NCBI RefSeq assembly: GCF_003589595.1
Contig: NW_020654748.1
Location: 2,277,642 to 2,341,641 of the forward strand
Direction of reading: 5' to 3'
Length of the DNA stretch: 64,000 nucleotides
From: Hyposmocoma kahamanoa
Taxonomy: Eukaryota; Arthropoda; Insecta; Lepidoptera; Cosmopterigidae
Shown here: positions 48,531 to 58,728 of the stretch, piece after piece
How positions within the stretch are numbered: the stretch's first letter is position 1
Layout of the letters: each line of letters opens with the position of its first letter
Position numbers and translations under genes: made by a program
The notes under the pieces: generated by a model
Seen by the model: the letters and a program-made list of their open reading frames with translations, nothing else
Databases searched by the model: none
What the model was told of the DNA's origin: nothing

Positions 48531-49326
48531 ACCATCTTAATTATTTATAATATAATATACTAGGCAACCACAGGCAGTTTTTTAGTATTCCCTCTACTAA
48601 GAGCACCAGAACCAGAGAGACCACTGTCCTCGTCGAAACTACCGATTTCAAAATTATTCATGTCATTACGTACATTTAAAAAGAATTTTGTATTTAATTA
48701 AGTGTAAAACCTTCATAAAACAATACATTATTCACTTGGCGGGCCGTTAGCAAATTATAGAGCCGACGTAGTTAGTCCCGCTACCCGGCGACAGATGGCG
48801 CGCACCGTATCTAATTTGCGGAACGAAGCTAGTTTATTTGTACAATGTGGTATGGTTGTCAATTTAAACTTTAGTATAATGGCGAAAAGAATAGAGAGAG
48901 AAAAAAATTATTGAACAAAAAGTGAAATTAATTTTTGGAACGTGTAATGCCCAAGTACTATGTTGTTTATCTATTGTACAAATTAATTCTCATAACATTC
49001 AATAATGTTGTTTCTAGAGTGGGACATAGACTAAAAGATCGAAAGATAAAATTTGTAGGTTATAACCGCTTACACGAAACATTAAAATTGTGCATTGGTT
49101 GCGGCTTTGGTATAATTTTCATCGTTTTCATGTCGACACCTCGCACCCTCCAATTCATTAAACAAATAGTGGGGTAGGTATCGTTGTCAAATTTCACCAC
49201 ACCTGCAGGAAAAAAAATCAGCTGCACGTTTTAGAGGAAGGTTTCAAAATCATTTATTTCAATATTAAAAAACAGTAGCATTTGATAAAGGTACAAATTT
49301 TACTAACTACTACACTGAACGTTATT
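48531..49326. other. No feature recognised
   Basis: A 80-codon plus frame at 48935 lacks recognisable motifs; a CG-richer spot at 48770-48820. Confidence 0.4.
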
Positions 49327-49767
49327 AACCACTTCAAAACAAGAGGGGATTTGTTAATTCGATTGTATTTTTTTGTGTGCTTGTTACGCGATAACTCCGA
49401 CATTTCCGATTTCGATGATTCCTTTTCTGTTGGAAAGGGGATACCTCAGTAGCGGTACCATTCAAATTTGAAGAAAATATTTCACCTCTAAGAGTGGCAA
49501 ATTAGGGGATGACTCCGGTTTATCGATTTTTACCAATTTTCCGTCAACCGATTACAATAATCAAATAAAATGCTTATATAATGAAAATAAAATGTTATGG
49601 TGACCTTAAAGCTGATCTAATGGAAATCACAGACATATGAGAGGAACTGCTCAACATTATACAGCAGCTATTGTGTTTGGGCTGTTGTATTGTGTCTTAG
49701 TTATCGTTAGGAAACCGAACGAACACAGCGAAAGTGGATAAGCAAACTTTTGAGATCGGTTTTTTTA
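49327..49767 (+). repeat. Rep-B copy 9, with internal foreign segment
   Basis: Left part ttaaccacttcaaaa to ccgtcaaccgattacaataa, then about 130 bp of unrelated DNA (49565-49690), then the right end acacagcgaaagtggataag ... cttttgagatcggtttttt. Confidence 0.78.
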
Positions 49768-49770
49768 AAG

Positions 49771-49964
49771 TTTTTTTTATGGTATTAAACGACGGGATGA
49801 ATAAGTCAAACAACAAAAACAAATCAAGTACGCTACACGCCTGTCCATATCAATAGCAGCGTCACTCAGAGTTTTCAATCGCAAAGATCTGATGAGCACT
49901 GCCACTGCGCCCATCACCCTGAGACATAAGTTGACAGATCCCGTGTGTCTGTAATTTCACCAAC
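49771..49964 (-). repeat. Rep-A copy 18
   Basis: Its A-tail (T-run on plus) starts 4 bp after the end of Rep-B copy 9; 5' part absent. Confidence 0.85.
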
Positions 49965-50070
49965 AGACCTCCATTGCCATAACCTTAGGCAAATGTCTGG
50001 CGACAGCTACCACTTCCTATCAAGTCTTCCGTCTGACTATTTATCAAGGAACACCATAAAAAATATTTTT

Positions 50071-50247
50071 TCTTTTTTATGATAATAAGTAGCGAGTCGT
50101 ACGCCTGGTGGTAAACAACACGCCTGTTCATTACAGTTGCAGTGGTACTTAACTAACTTTAAATAACTTTTTTTAAGTAACTTTAAATCGCAAAGATCTG
50201 CCTTCACCCAGAGATGTAAGTTGACAACTCCCATGTGCCAGTCATTC
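50071..50247 (-). repeat. Rep-A copy 19, partial
   Basis: Minus-sense, with a duplicated actttaaat block inside. Confidence 0.78.
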
Positions 50248-50267
50248 AGCATACTTGGGTCAGTAGC

Positions 50268-50329
50268 CCAATCCATATTGGGCCTTCGGTTTTGAAGGGT
50301 TTCAAAACCGAAGGCTCAATATGGATTGG
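50268..50329. repeat. 29-bp stem hairpin with 4-nt loop
   Basis: Arms 50268-50296 and 50301-50329 are complementary with a single mismatch (core ggccttcggttttgaa), loop gggt. Confidence 0.95.
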
Positions 50330-50408
50330 AAACTTCACATAATAATTATATCATTAAATTCCCTTTTCAGATATGTCCAGGTTTCCTCAGTAGTTTTTTT
50401 TTTCAACT

Positions 50409-50475
50409 AAAAGTTTATGGTAGATTTCAAATTTAATTTTGCACATAAATTCCGAAAACTCAAAGGCACACGACG
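50409..50475 (-). repeat. SINE-4 fragment
   Basis: tttgcacataaattccgaaa and tggtagatttcaaatttaa match the SINE-4 mid-body in minus sense. Confidence 0.55.
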
Positions 50476-50639
50476 CTCTACTTGAAAGGCGATAGGTCGA
50501 CCCATTAGGGCGCATTTATTCAACACGATTGAACGAATTTCATCGCGCTCCGAGTCCGCGTTGCCGCCGCACAGCGACCGCATGCGTCTAACAGTCATGG
50601 CAAAATATGCTCTATTTGTTTAGCTTTTACGTTTTAACT

Positions 50640-50850
50640 GAAATGAGAGTCTCGGGCGCGCGAGCAAGCCTAGCTTGAATTTGGTCTACGCAGCGGCCGC
50701 GCGGTTGTATTATTCAGAGGAATTTAAATGTTGTTGCCTAGTAAACAGAATTCAGAGTCGTCATTAATGTACATGAAGGCGTGGTAACCGGGCGGTCGCC
50801 GCGCGGCGGCCGCGCTAAAACTTTCGCCTCGTGTAACTGGGCGCTTTTAA
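50640..50850. promoter_or_regulatory. CpG-rich cluster, possible promoter
   Basis: Dense CpG, two gcggccgc octamers (50693-50700, 50806-50813), gcgcgcg runs and an imperfect X-box gttgcctagtaaac (50733-50746). No transcript can be modelled. Confidence 0.3.
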
Positions 50851-51264
50851 CCAAAAATTAATTTGCGTGGAAACTCGCCATTTCTTTTTTGTCACTTACG
50901 AAATATTCACTCCATGCGACGCAATGTTTTTTTTTATTCGACTTACGTATACGGTAAGGATTGATTTTAGGACTTTCGTCCACTTGAACATAAGCCTCAA
51001 TAACGGAACGCGCCGCTATTATATACACTGCTGACAATAATAACAACTGAAGTACGTAATACTGGCTTTTTACTAGCTTTCTGTATCTTTATGTTTTTTT
51101 ATGGTATTGTCATAAAAAGTTATTACCGGAGTTCTTTTGTTTTTTTTTTCAATAAGACTAATATTGGCTGGTCTTAGTACTGTCCTTTCAGGGATAAAAA
51201 ACGAACTTAAAAACATTTTCGAAATAAAACTGTTTTATTTTTCTTTGGATCAAAATCGTATTTT

Positions 51265-51483
51265 TAACCGACTTCAATAAAAGGAGGAGGTTCTCAATTC
51301 GTTTGTATGTTTTTTTTGTAGGTATGTTACGCGATAACTCCGCCATATGTGAATCAATTTTGATAATTATTTTTGTTGTTGGAAATAAGGTACCTCAGAT
51401 GTGGTCCCATTTAAATTTTAAGAAAATATTCCACCTCTAAGGGGGATACTAGGGGATGAATGACTTTTGAGGTCGGTTTTTTA
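51265..51483 (+). repeat. Rep-B copy 10
   Basis: ttaaccgacttcaataaaag and aggaggttctcaattcg at the left; tgacttttgaggtcggtttt at the right, with the 3' centre deleted. Confidence 0.9.
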
Positions 51484-51660
51484 ATTGGAGGTTAGGTTAT
51501 TCAATAATAGAATTATATCATCGGGTCTCCACCAAATGTTAATAAAAATATATAACCATCTCCCGAACAGCATAAAATGTACTCAGGATTCCAAGCTTTT
51601 GAAAGACAACTTATAACTTTTTTAATTGATAAGAGTTATTAAAGTATTACAGAATACTTC

Positions 51661-52024
51661 AATGCGATAACTCCGGTATTTGTGAACCGATTTTCATGAT
51701 TCGTTTTTGTTGGAAATGGGGTACCTCCATAGTGGTACCTCTCAGGGTGGCTGTTCACGCATGAAGATTCATTTTTATAAATAGCGCCTAAATTTTATTA
51801 TAAGTAGCAATTATTATAATGGTTAATTTTGCTATTCTCCAATTCAAGGCTTTTTCCCTCAATATACTTTGAGTAGTGAGAACCGATTTTTATTATCTCC
51901 TGTATCAAGTCCCGTATAGTGGCGAACTAGGCGATGAATCCGGGTTTACGCACTTTCCGGTAACCGATTTCAATAAACTTGGTAATTATATGTAATTCCA
52001 CGTACTTTTGAGGTCGGTTTTTTA
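51661..52024 (+). repeat. Rep-B copy 11, long variant
   Basis: Lacks the first ~60 bp but carries the same extra internal segment as copy 6 (aaatagcgcctaaatt, caatatactttgagtagtga) and a complete right terminus. Confidence 0.85.
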
Positions 52025-52025
52025 T

Positions 52026-52182
52026 TTTCAAACAAATTGAAGTTTCAGGTCCTTTACAGGTCTATTGGTCACGGTCCATAAAGGGCCTCACACGTTGGTT
52101 CGAGTACAAACAAGTAACAAGTAACAAACGATTTAGACCCGAAAAAAAATGTTTTGTTTCAAGTGTAACAATCGTAAAAATT
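52026..52182. repeat. Rep-P copy 4, degenerate fold-back
   Basis: ttcaaacaaattgaagtttc then ggtcctttacaggt and ggtcacggtccataaagggc, turning into the opposite arm (cacacgttggttcga ... aagtgtaacaatcgtaaaaa). The loop order is the same as in the perfect palindrome at 57238, so the fold-back form is shared. Confidence 0.7.
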
Positions 52183-53220
52183 AAGGACGCGTCATAAACA
52201 TTTATTGTACTGTTACATAAGGACTTAGCTTTAAAATAATCATGCAACACTGACTATATCGGCACTTTAAAATAGGAAGGGTGTACCAGCCAAACTACAA
52301 AGCCTATAAAACAATAGAGAGATACAAAATTAATAAACGTTTTGATTCATATTTTATCAATTTTTATATCCAAGTTTACGTATAAAAGCAAGTTTTTATC
52401 AAATAACGACACTTGATTAGAAATATCGATAAAGCCAGAAATTTTAATCCATCTACATCAATAAGTAATTATCGATGAAATTGACTGTTACACGCTTTCT
52501 TCTCCGAAGTATCGATATGTTGGACGTGGATGGAAATTATTTGGACATATTTGCCCTGGCGATTTTTTCTACCAGTGACTCAAGTGGAGGTACTGACAAT
52601 GTGAAACGTCTTGAAAATAGTTGAAATTCGAATAAGTACGGCCACGTTATACAATTTCATTGAAAACTTGATAATAGAGTGGAACGCGAGAGTGGACAAA
52701 AATATAAGGATGTCAAAGAAATTGTTTTATGGGGACAGAATGACGTCACACCGACAAGAGCCTAGCTCTTAAATCAAAATGAGATAAATATTTAACTGGA
52801 AGTTAATGAAAATTGGTGAACGATAAACAAAACGTCGGCATTGAAATCAGGATCGATCGATTTTATCTCGAAGGTGTTATTCCGATGTCACGAAAGAGAG
52901 CGTCGTAGGACGCAAATTGGGCAGAAAACGCCCTGTAACGGGACGATCCGGAGTCTGTGATGGGTACATATTTGGTTAGGGCACCCTATATATTTTGTTG
53001 GTATGGAGACGGTACGGGGTAATTGGAGTGTACTGAAGGGGTCGATGATGTTTATATTTTTGTAAGATTTCTGTTTCAGTAAGTTATTTGAAATAAGTTA
53101 TTTGAAATAAAACGGAAATAGAAAATAATTTATAATGTAAAAATCACTGCGCAATACATTACTTAAACTAAGAGCGATTACACATGGCGACTTTTTGGCC
53201 GCGAACAGATTGACTGCATG
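52183..53220. other. No supported feature
   Basis: A short frame at 52520-52623 (DMLDVDGNYLDIFALAIF) vaguely recalls RNase PH-fold exosome subunits, but it is too short and isolated to call. Confidence 0.3.
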
Positions 53221-53420
53221 TGTGAAGTCGTAATCAACTTCATGCAGTCGAGACCTCGAATGCATCTGCATGAAGTTGATTACGACTTGACGCATTAATT
53301 ACATGCAGTCGATCTCGACTTCACAAGGTCGGTATCACTTCAAGCAGATAATGCGTGAAGTCGTTATCCGAGACCACGACTACATGAAGTTGATAACGAC
53401 TTTACGCATCGTGGTCTCGA
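53221..53420. repeat. Module repeated in alternating orientation
   Basis: The module tgaagttgat-acgactt-acgcat occurs four times: minus (53225-53247), plus (53269-53295), minus (53353-53368), plus (53384-53410). The first pair is a perfect 23-bp inverted repeat with an 18-bp loop. cgagaccacga / tcgtggtctcg (53369-53379, 53409-53419) adds a second, interlocked inverted pair. Confidence 0.9.
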
Positions 53421-53580
53421 ATTTGTTAGCAGCCGTAGCAGCACGTCTGCAGCGATTCAGTCGCTAATGGTCAGTCTACCTTTACACACACGCGCAATTT
53501 AAGCAACTACAGTAAACTTAAAATATCGCAATGCAATTCACTGTATGTAACCGATATGAACACAATACTTCCTAAAAGAC

Positions 53581-53853
53581 ATAGTAGCAGGCGAGCTCTT
53601 AGTGAAAGAGTTCGTCCAGAGAAGTACTGCCACCTTACCTATTTCTGTCGCCAAGCAGTAATGTCAGCATTACTGCGTTCCAGTTTTGAAGGGAAGAGTG
53701 CTGGTACAAGCTCAGGGTGACCAGTGCAGTGGGAGTGTCCTCAAATCTTTGTGATTCAAAGTATTTCAACTGAGTGGCACTGCACCTGTTATGAACAGGC
53801 GTGTCGCTTACCAAGAAGCACAAGACTTGTTCATCCCATCACTTATTATAAAG
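53581..53853 (+). repeat. Rep-A copy 20, near full length
   Basis: Plus-sense from the 5' end (agtagcaggcgagctcttag) to cacttattataaag. Confidence 0.9.
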
Positions 53854-53870
53854 TAAACATAGTACGTTGA

Positions 53871-54020
53871 CGACAAGTCGCCAAGGGTGATATGCGTGCC
53901 AACGGTCTCACCACTAAGGATGCCGAAGACCGTGCAAAGTGGAGGAGAAAAAGCAGGAAAGCGGACCCCGGGCTCCGCAGCAACACTGCTGAGGACGCAA
54001 CCGGGACAACGCTCAGATGA
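53871..54020 (+). pseudogene. C-terminus of an endonuclease-reverse transcriptase (LINE)
   Basis: Between stops at 53868 and 54018 a frame reads VAKGDMRANGLTTKDAEDRA then KWRRKSRKADP. The 'glt..da.DRakWRr..rkADP' pattern is a hallmark of the last residues of RTE/jockey-like LINE polyproteins in insects. Only this tail is present, directly downstream of Rep-A copy 20. Confidence 0.6.
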
Positions 54021-54358
54021 GAGAGAGAGAGTACGTTGAACACATTACGCGCTTTCAAAAGGTATGGGTATGTTCAATTATTTTAATAAAATAATTACTT
54101 TGTCATTATTTCAACAGGTCTCTCATAAACCATAGCCGCCACATGCTGACTCGGTTACTAGGCGAGCAAATGCGAAACGAGGTCGCCCAATAATCCTTCA
54201 ATCAAATCTCACTGAGGCAATTGGTTATTGTTTAATGCGAGGATGACGGTTTTTATCCTGTGGCTCTGTACACAGTATACTTACAAACGGTAAGTCATGT
54301 TTCTATTTTTTTTTGCAGCAAAAAGCACTATCGATGGTAGTGATAACGCTCGTGGTAC

Positions 54359-54602
54359 AATAGCCGTAGAGCTCCTTCTGCTGTCAAGCGGTAACGTGAA
54401 CATTACTGCGTCCCAGTTTTGAAGGGTGCTGGTGAAATTACAGGCACATGGGACTTGTCAATTAGTGTCTCAAGGTAACGGGCGTAGTAACAGTGTCTCA
54501 AATCTTAGTGATTTCAAGCTCTGAGTGGCACTGCAACTGTCATGGATAGGCATGTGGCTTACCACTAGGTGCATGACGCGATATCGATATCATAAATAAA
54601 AT
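54359..54602 (+). repeat. Rep-A copy 21
   Basis: Plus-sense; 5' end present (ccgtagagctcctt), a deletion follows, and the A-rich tail ends in ataaataaaataa. Confidence 0.85.
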
Positions 54603-54884
54603 AAACAAAAGTTTTGCTATTTATTTAAATTGACAAAAAATTCGCAAAACTGGCTTTACAAATTATTTTGTGAAGCGAGGGTTAGAAGACGAGTGAAGAA
54701 CAAGAACTGCACTCTTAGTAATAAGGCCGCACGTGCAAAATGACAATTTCATTAGAGAGCTAAAGATACTACGAATGAAATTAGTGAATAAATAAAATAA
54801 ATTTATAAAAATTTCACATAATATACATTATTTGTTTCACGTAGTTTCAAATATTTTCGTCAAATATGAGAACTAATGACCATT

Positions 54885-54938
54885 TGACGGCGAGAGTGAA
54901 TAAACATTATCGGTGTGCTTGCTACATCGTCGATCTCA
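54885..54938 (+). pseudogene. LINE C-terminal scrap related to 17174-17296
   Basis: gcgagagtgaataaacatta followed by gcttgctacatcgtcga; the same block order as at 17224-17275. Confidence 0.4.
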
Positions 54939-54987
54939 TATTTATTTTATTGGATATTATGATGTTTTTACTACAATGCTTTTAATA

Positions 54988-55106
54988 TTTGTTTGTGAAA
55001 ATACTCCACCAGTTTATTATTGTTCATACAAAGATGGAATAAACAAAGAAGAATTCCTTCGATTAGACTGGACTCGACCCAGCGTCTGTTTGCTAAACCG
55101 GGGCGT
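54988..55106 (-). repeat. Rep-C copy 5, head and linker
   Basis: Minus-sense degenerate head (gtttagcaaacagacgctgg, ggtcgagtcc) followed by the linker (ccatctttgtatgaacaat, actggtggagtattttcac). Confidence 0.7.
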
Positions 55107-55769
55107 ACTTTACCTAATTAATTGTGGATAACATAAAGGTTTTTACGTCTTTACTTCACTCGAAATATGGGTATATAATTGAATTAGAAAGTAGTTACAT
55201 GTTTATAGGTAATAATGTAGGTTAAAACTCAATTATAGCCATGTATGTTTAGTAAAGTTATTTAGTAAATTACTCCAGAGACCGCGTATCAAATCTATGT
55301 AGACTTTGTTGTGCTTTTTTGTAAATGCAATAGGTACTTCAGGTTTAAATTTAAATATTTTCGTTATTTCATGGAGTCTTTAATAATAAGTCTGTAGCGA
55401 AGTCGCAGCAATCTCTTTTGTATATAATTTATTTATAAGTTTAGTTTTATAATTAAATTCTAAATTTAAACGTGATTGTTTTCGGCGCCTTTTCTTCATT
55501 ATTGTTATCTGTTTTAGTTCGATAAGCTGTATGTGTTTTTGTAGTAAATTACTAAACTGTAGGTACATTTTGGTTTGGTCTTGCTCAACCTTTGTTAGCA
55601 ACCACCCGAACCCATTAACACGGTCCGTTACAAAGTAATTTCAGTAATATCTAATTTTGAGTTAGCATATAATGACGTTATTGTGACGTCATCGCCTCAT
55701 TGTTAATCTATTACTATAATAATTACAATAATTTCATTTTTGTTACCACAATACGACTTAGCCGTATCG
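55107..55769. other. No feature recognised
   Basis: AT-rich; TGACGTCA at 55684-55691 only. Confidence 0.45.
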
Positions 55770-55934
55770 AATAAATACTATCTCACTATAATAACGGACA
55801 CACTCAAGCAATATAGAAATCTTGTACCGCGGGTCGACACACACGTACGTACAAATATTACTCCTGGCCTAGGAATCGAACCCGGAACCTCTGCGTGGCA
55901 GACCAGAGTTAGACCATGGAGGCAGATGTATGGT
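55770..55934 (-). repeat. SINE-3 copy 3
   Basis: Minus strand: tgcctccatggtctaactct, ggttccgggttcgattccta, then acccgcggtacaagatttct. Confidence 0.72.
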
Positions 55935-56700
55935 TATAATATGTTATATTTTGGAAGACTGATATCTAAGCTAATCGCGGTCTGTATATCAGGACATCCA
56001 GCGGTCCCCCCTCGGAAATAACATCATAAGCAATGCGGTACCAAGAAAATACGTGAATAAAAATTTTATCATACAAATATTATAAATAAAAAATAAATAA
56101 ATAAAATTAATAGAATAAAATAAACGCTTCTTTTGTTTAATTGAAATGAATAAAACTCAAAATAGATGAAAATATAAAAGTCCACAGTCATTACGAATAA
56201 ACATTTAGCACCAATTTAGAACCTCTTGATGTTATTACCACCATTATAGCGCTTATGTACAATATAATGTATTGTCTATCTATGACGCATGTTCCCAGTG
56301 GGTTTAATAGGGTCGGTGGATCTCCACTTTTTTCGACCGTCGGCTAGAACTAAGCTAACTGGCAAAATTTAAGCTGCGTAGCTGTCGGCGGAAGCTTAAA
56401 TCAGCACAATCACGACTCAGTGGCGCGATTATGACGGAACACGCACTGTTGTTGCGAGCATGGCGAAGACCGTGGCGCCGCCGCCGCGCGTGTCGAGTAG
56501 CGGTACTAAAGAAACATTTTTGATATTCGTATTGTAAAGATGATATACAAATTAGTCGAAAACATGTATTAAATGAGCACATGGAAAATTACTGACCATT
56601 TATGTCAGGGACGGTTATTATTTTACCAGGGACATTAATTCAGAGTAATTAATTAATCAAGGACATATACTTTCACTTAAATACTAAACATTTAATTTTG
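55935..56700. other. No gene; CpG-rich patch 56370-56510
   Basis: 56370-56510 is CpG-rich (ccgccgccgcgcgtgtcgag), possibly regulatory; the rest is AT-rich. Confidence 0.35.
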
Positions 56701-56835
56701 TCGGAAGTGGTAATACACTCCAAAAAACTCCAACGGTGTTAAATCACATGATCGAGCTGGCCACTCAACAGCTGAATTTCGTGATATTATGCGATCGGGA
56801 TTTTTGGTTTGAAATAAATTTATTGTTTCGGCGGC

Positions 56836-57576
56836 TGTGTGACTTTTGCCGTTGGCATTGGGCCGTTTTTTTTCGAAAATTCGGCTGGAAATGCGGTTAC
56901 GGTCAATGGATTACGCTATCGAGAGATGTTAACAACTCAATTTTGGCCTATTATTGATGATATGTCACTAACGTGTGGTTTCAACAAGACGGTGTCACAA
57001 GTCACACAGCCACCGAAACAATGAATTTATTGCAAACCATATTTCCCGATCGTATAATTTCACGAAATTCAGTCGTTAAGTGGCCAGCTCGATCTCGTGT
57101 TTTAACACCGCTGGATTATTTTTTATGGGGTTATGTGAAAGACAGAGTCTATACGGAGCCAATTGAATCGATTGCAGCCTTAAAACTCAAAATTCGTGAA
57201 ATGGTTAACCACCATTTTGTCAAAAAGTGATTAAAAATGAAACTATTTTTCCGGATTTAAATCGCGTATATTTGTTTTTTCAAACAAACCGACGTTTCGG
57301 GCCCTTTACAGGTCCCATGGTCACGGTTGACTATCAAAGGGCCCGAAACGTCGGTTTGTTTGAAAAAACAAATATACGCGATTTAAATCCGGAAAAATAG
57401 TTTCATTTCCTATGTGATTAAAAACTTTGATGAAGGAATCGCCATCTGTAACTGTGGTCGTCACATAATTGCCAAAACTTACTTTTTTAATACAATAAAA
57501 ATTGAATCATCATTGTTATCTAAATTTATTGTTTTATTTTGATTTACAAAACAAAGTTCTTGTTGAAAAACCCTAT
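56836..57576 (+). pseudogene. Tc1/mariner-type transposase remnant (DD41D-like), interrupted
   Basis: Frame 1 (56839-56964) reads VGIGPFFFENSAGNAVTVNG and LRYREMLTTQFWPIIDDM. After a frameshift, frame 3 reads VWFQQDGVTSHTATETMNLL ... WPARSRVLTPLDYFLWGYVK, and the frame continues beyond an inserted palindrome as VIKNFDEGIAICN. The second catalytic Asp (QQDG) and third (TPLD) are 41 residues apart, as in DD41D (rosa-type) elements; the first catalytic region is missing. A probable right end is acaaagttcttgttgaaaaa ccctata (57560-57576). Confidence 0.7.
57238..57413. mobile_element. Rep-P copy 5: perfect fold-back inserted in the transposase
   Basis: Arms 57238-57307 and 57336-57405 are perfect 70-bp reverse complements (28-bp loop acaggtcccatggtcacggt...). 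The whole insert is flanked by gtgattaaaaa (57227-57237 and 57414-57424), and the transposase reading resumes after it. Eight bp (tttcctat) lie outside the right arm. Confidence 0.92.
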
Positions 57577-57712
57577 ATTAGACATAATTGGTAGACGGCT
57601 TTAACATCTCAGTCAGCCGTGACCATGGGACCTGTAAAGGGTCCAAAACCTTGGTTTGTTTGGAAAAACAAATGCACGTGATTTAGATCAGCATAAAATA
57701 GTTACAATTTCT
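57577..57712 (+). repeat. Rep-P copy 6, single arm
   Basis: ttagacataattggtagacg, ccgtgaccatgggacctgta, ggtttgtttggaaaaaca; begins right where the mariner remnant ends. Confidence 0.78.
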
Positions 57713-58301
57713 AGAGTAAGCAGATTTTTGTGTGTAAAATTGTTGGTAATACAATTTGGTTAAACGGTAATTACAAAATTTTAAAACGCTCGTCTGAACA
57801 ATTAACATGTCGATTTTTTTTGTTAATTTTAGTAATAAAAGCGCCTACGTATAAGTGTTTTATTGTGGAGTTTGAATATCAAACAAAGAGATTTGTTTAA
57901 CAATCACTTAACATCGAATTTTGTACATTGTTTTCTTTTACACTAATAGCGATAATTTTATTGTTCCTTTATTCGATTCCAACTTAATTCTATATCACAA
58001 AGTGACTCACAGCGCAAAGTTGGGACAATGTACTGACTCACCCACCAATCACGGCGCTTTTCGCACGAATTCCAAATTTAAATTATTCCAGCCCGTGATT
58101 GACGTTTCTTTGTAGTTATGTTTTTGGAAACTGTTTTTTTTTATGAACACTGGCCGCTTTGATGAAAGGTTTTGTATGAAAGAAAACGGGAGTAAATGTC
58201 GTTGTTGTAGGTCAGTTGTATATATTAACTCTTACATGTATTTATTGTTTGCAATTAAAGTTTCTCGATAAGAACGAACCCGGGTGTCTTATTGTCGTTC
58301 T
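57713..58301. other. No feature recognised
   Basis: AT-rich up to the H element target duplication. Confidence 0.5.
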
Positions 58302-58309
58302 CCTCACGT

Positions 58310-58537
58310 CATTGACTTACAATTATATGGACGTCGGGTCCGCGCTAAAAAGTGTCCGCACTCGTAAGGCGCTAAAATCGTATACAGAGCGCCAAATTCC
58401 GCTTTAGTCTTCATTTGTTCGACTGACAGCGCGATACTGCGACGACATTACAATTTAAATTTCGAATAGGTTGACTTGGGACATTTTTTTCGTGGTTTTT
58501 GTATTAGACCCGTCGTCCATTTATTTGTAAGTCAATG
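58310..58537 (-). mobile_element. H element 3: MITE with ~47-bp internal deletion
   Basis: Inverse orientation to copies 1 and 2, 228 bp, same termini. Perfect 8-bp target duplication cctcacgt (58302-58309 and 58538-58545). Confidence 0.93.
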
Positions 58538-58657
58538 CCTCACGTCATTATTGTTGCTGATTTACCCTTTTTACTTTACAGTTTGTTTTAATTATTTTAT
58601 TTTTGTTTTTGGTGTTACTGTTGTTTACCTCTTTTTTCTAAAACTTTGTATAATATA

Positions 58658-58728
58658 TTTTTTTTATAATATCAAGTGACGGAACGAACAAGTCGTGCGC
58701 CTGATGGTAAGCTGCACGCCTGTCTGTA
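58658..58728 (-). repeat. Rep-A fragment 22 (3' end)
   Basis: tataatatcaagtgacggaa to acgcctgtct, minus sense; the rest is lost. Confidence 0.8.

Noticed and set aside
52520..52623. Exosome subunit (RNase PH fold) exon
   Set aside because: DGNYLD..ALA is only a short echo of the family; there are no splice signals or neighbouring exons.
53221..53420. CRISPR array
   Set aside because: Repeats alternate in orientation, are few and unevenly spaced, and the surrounding genome is clearly eukaryotic.
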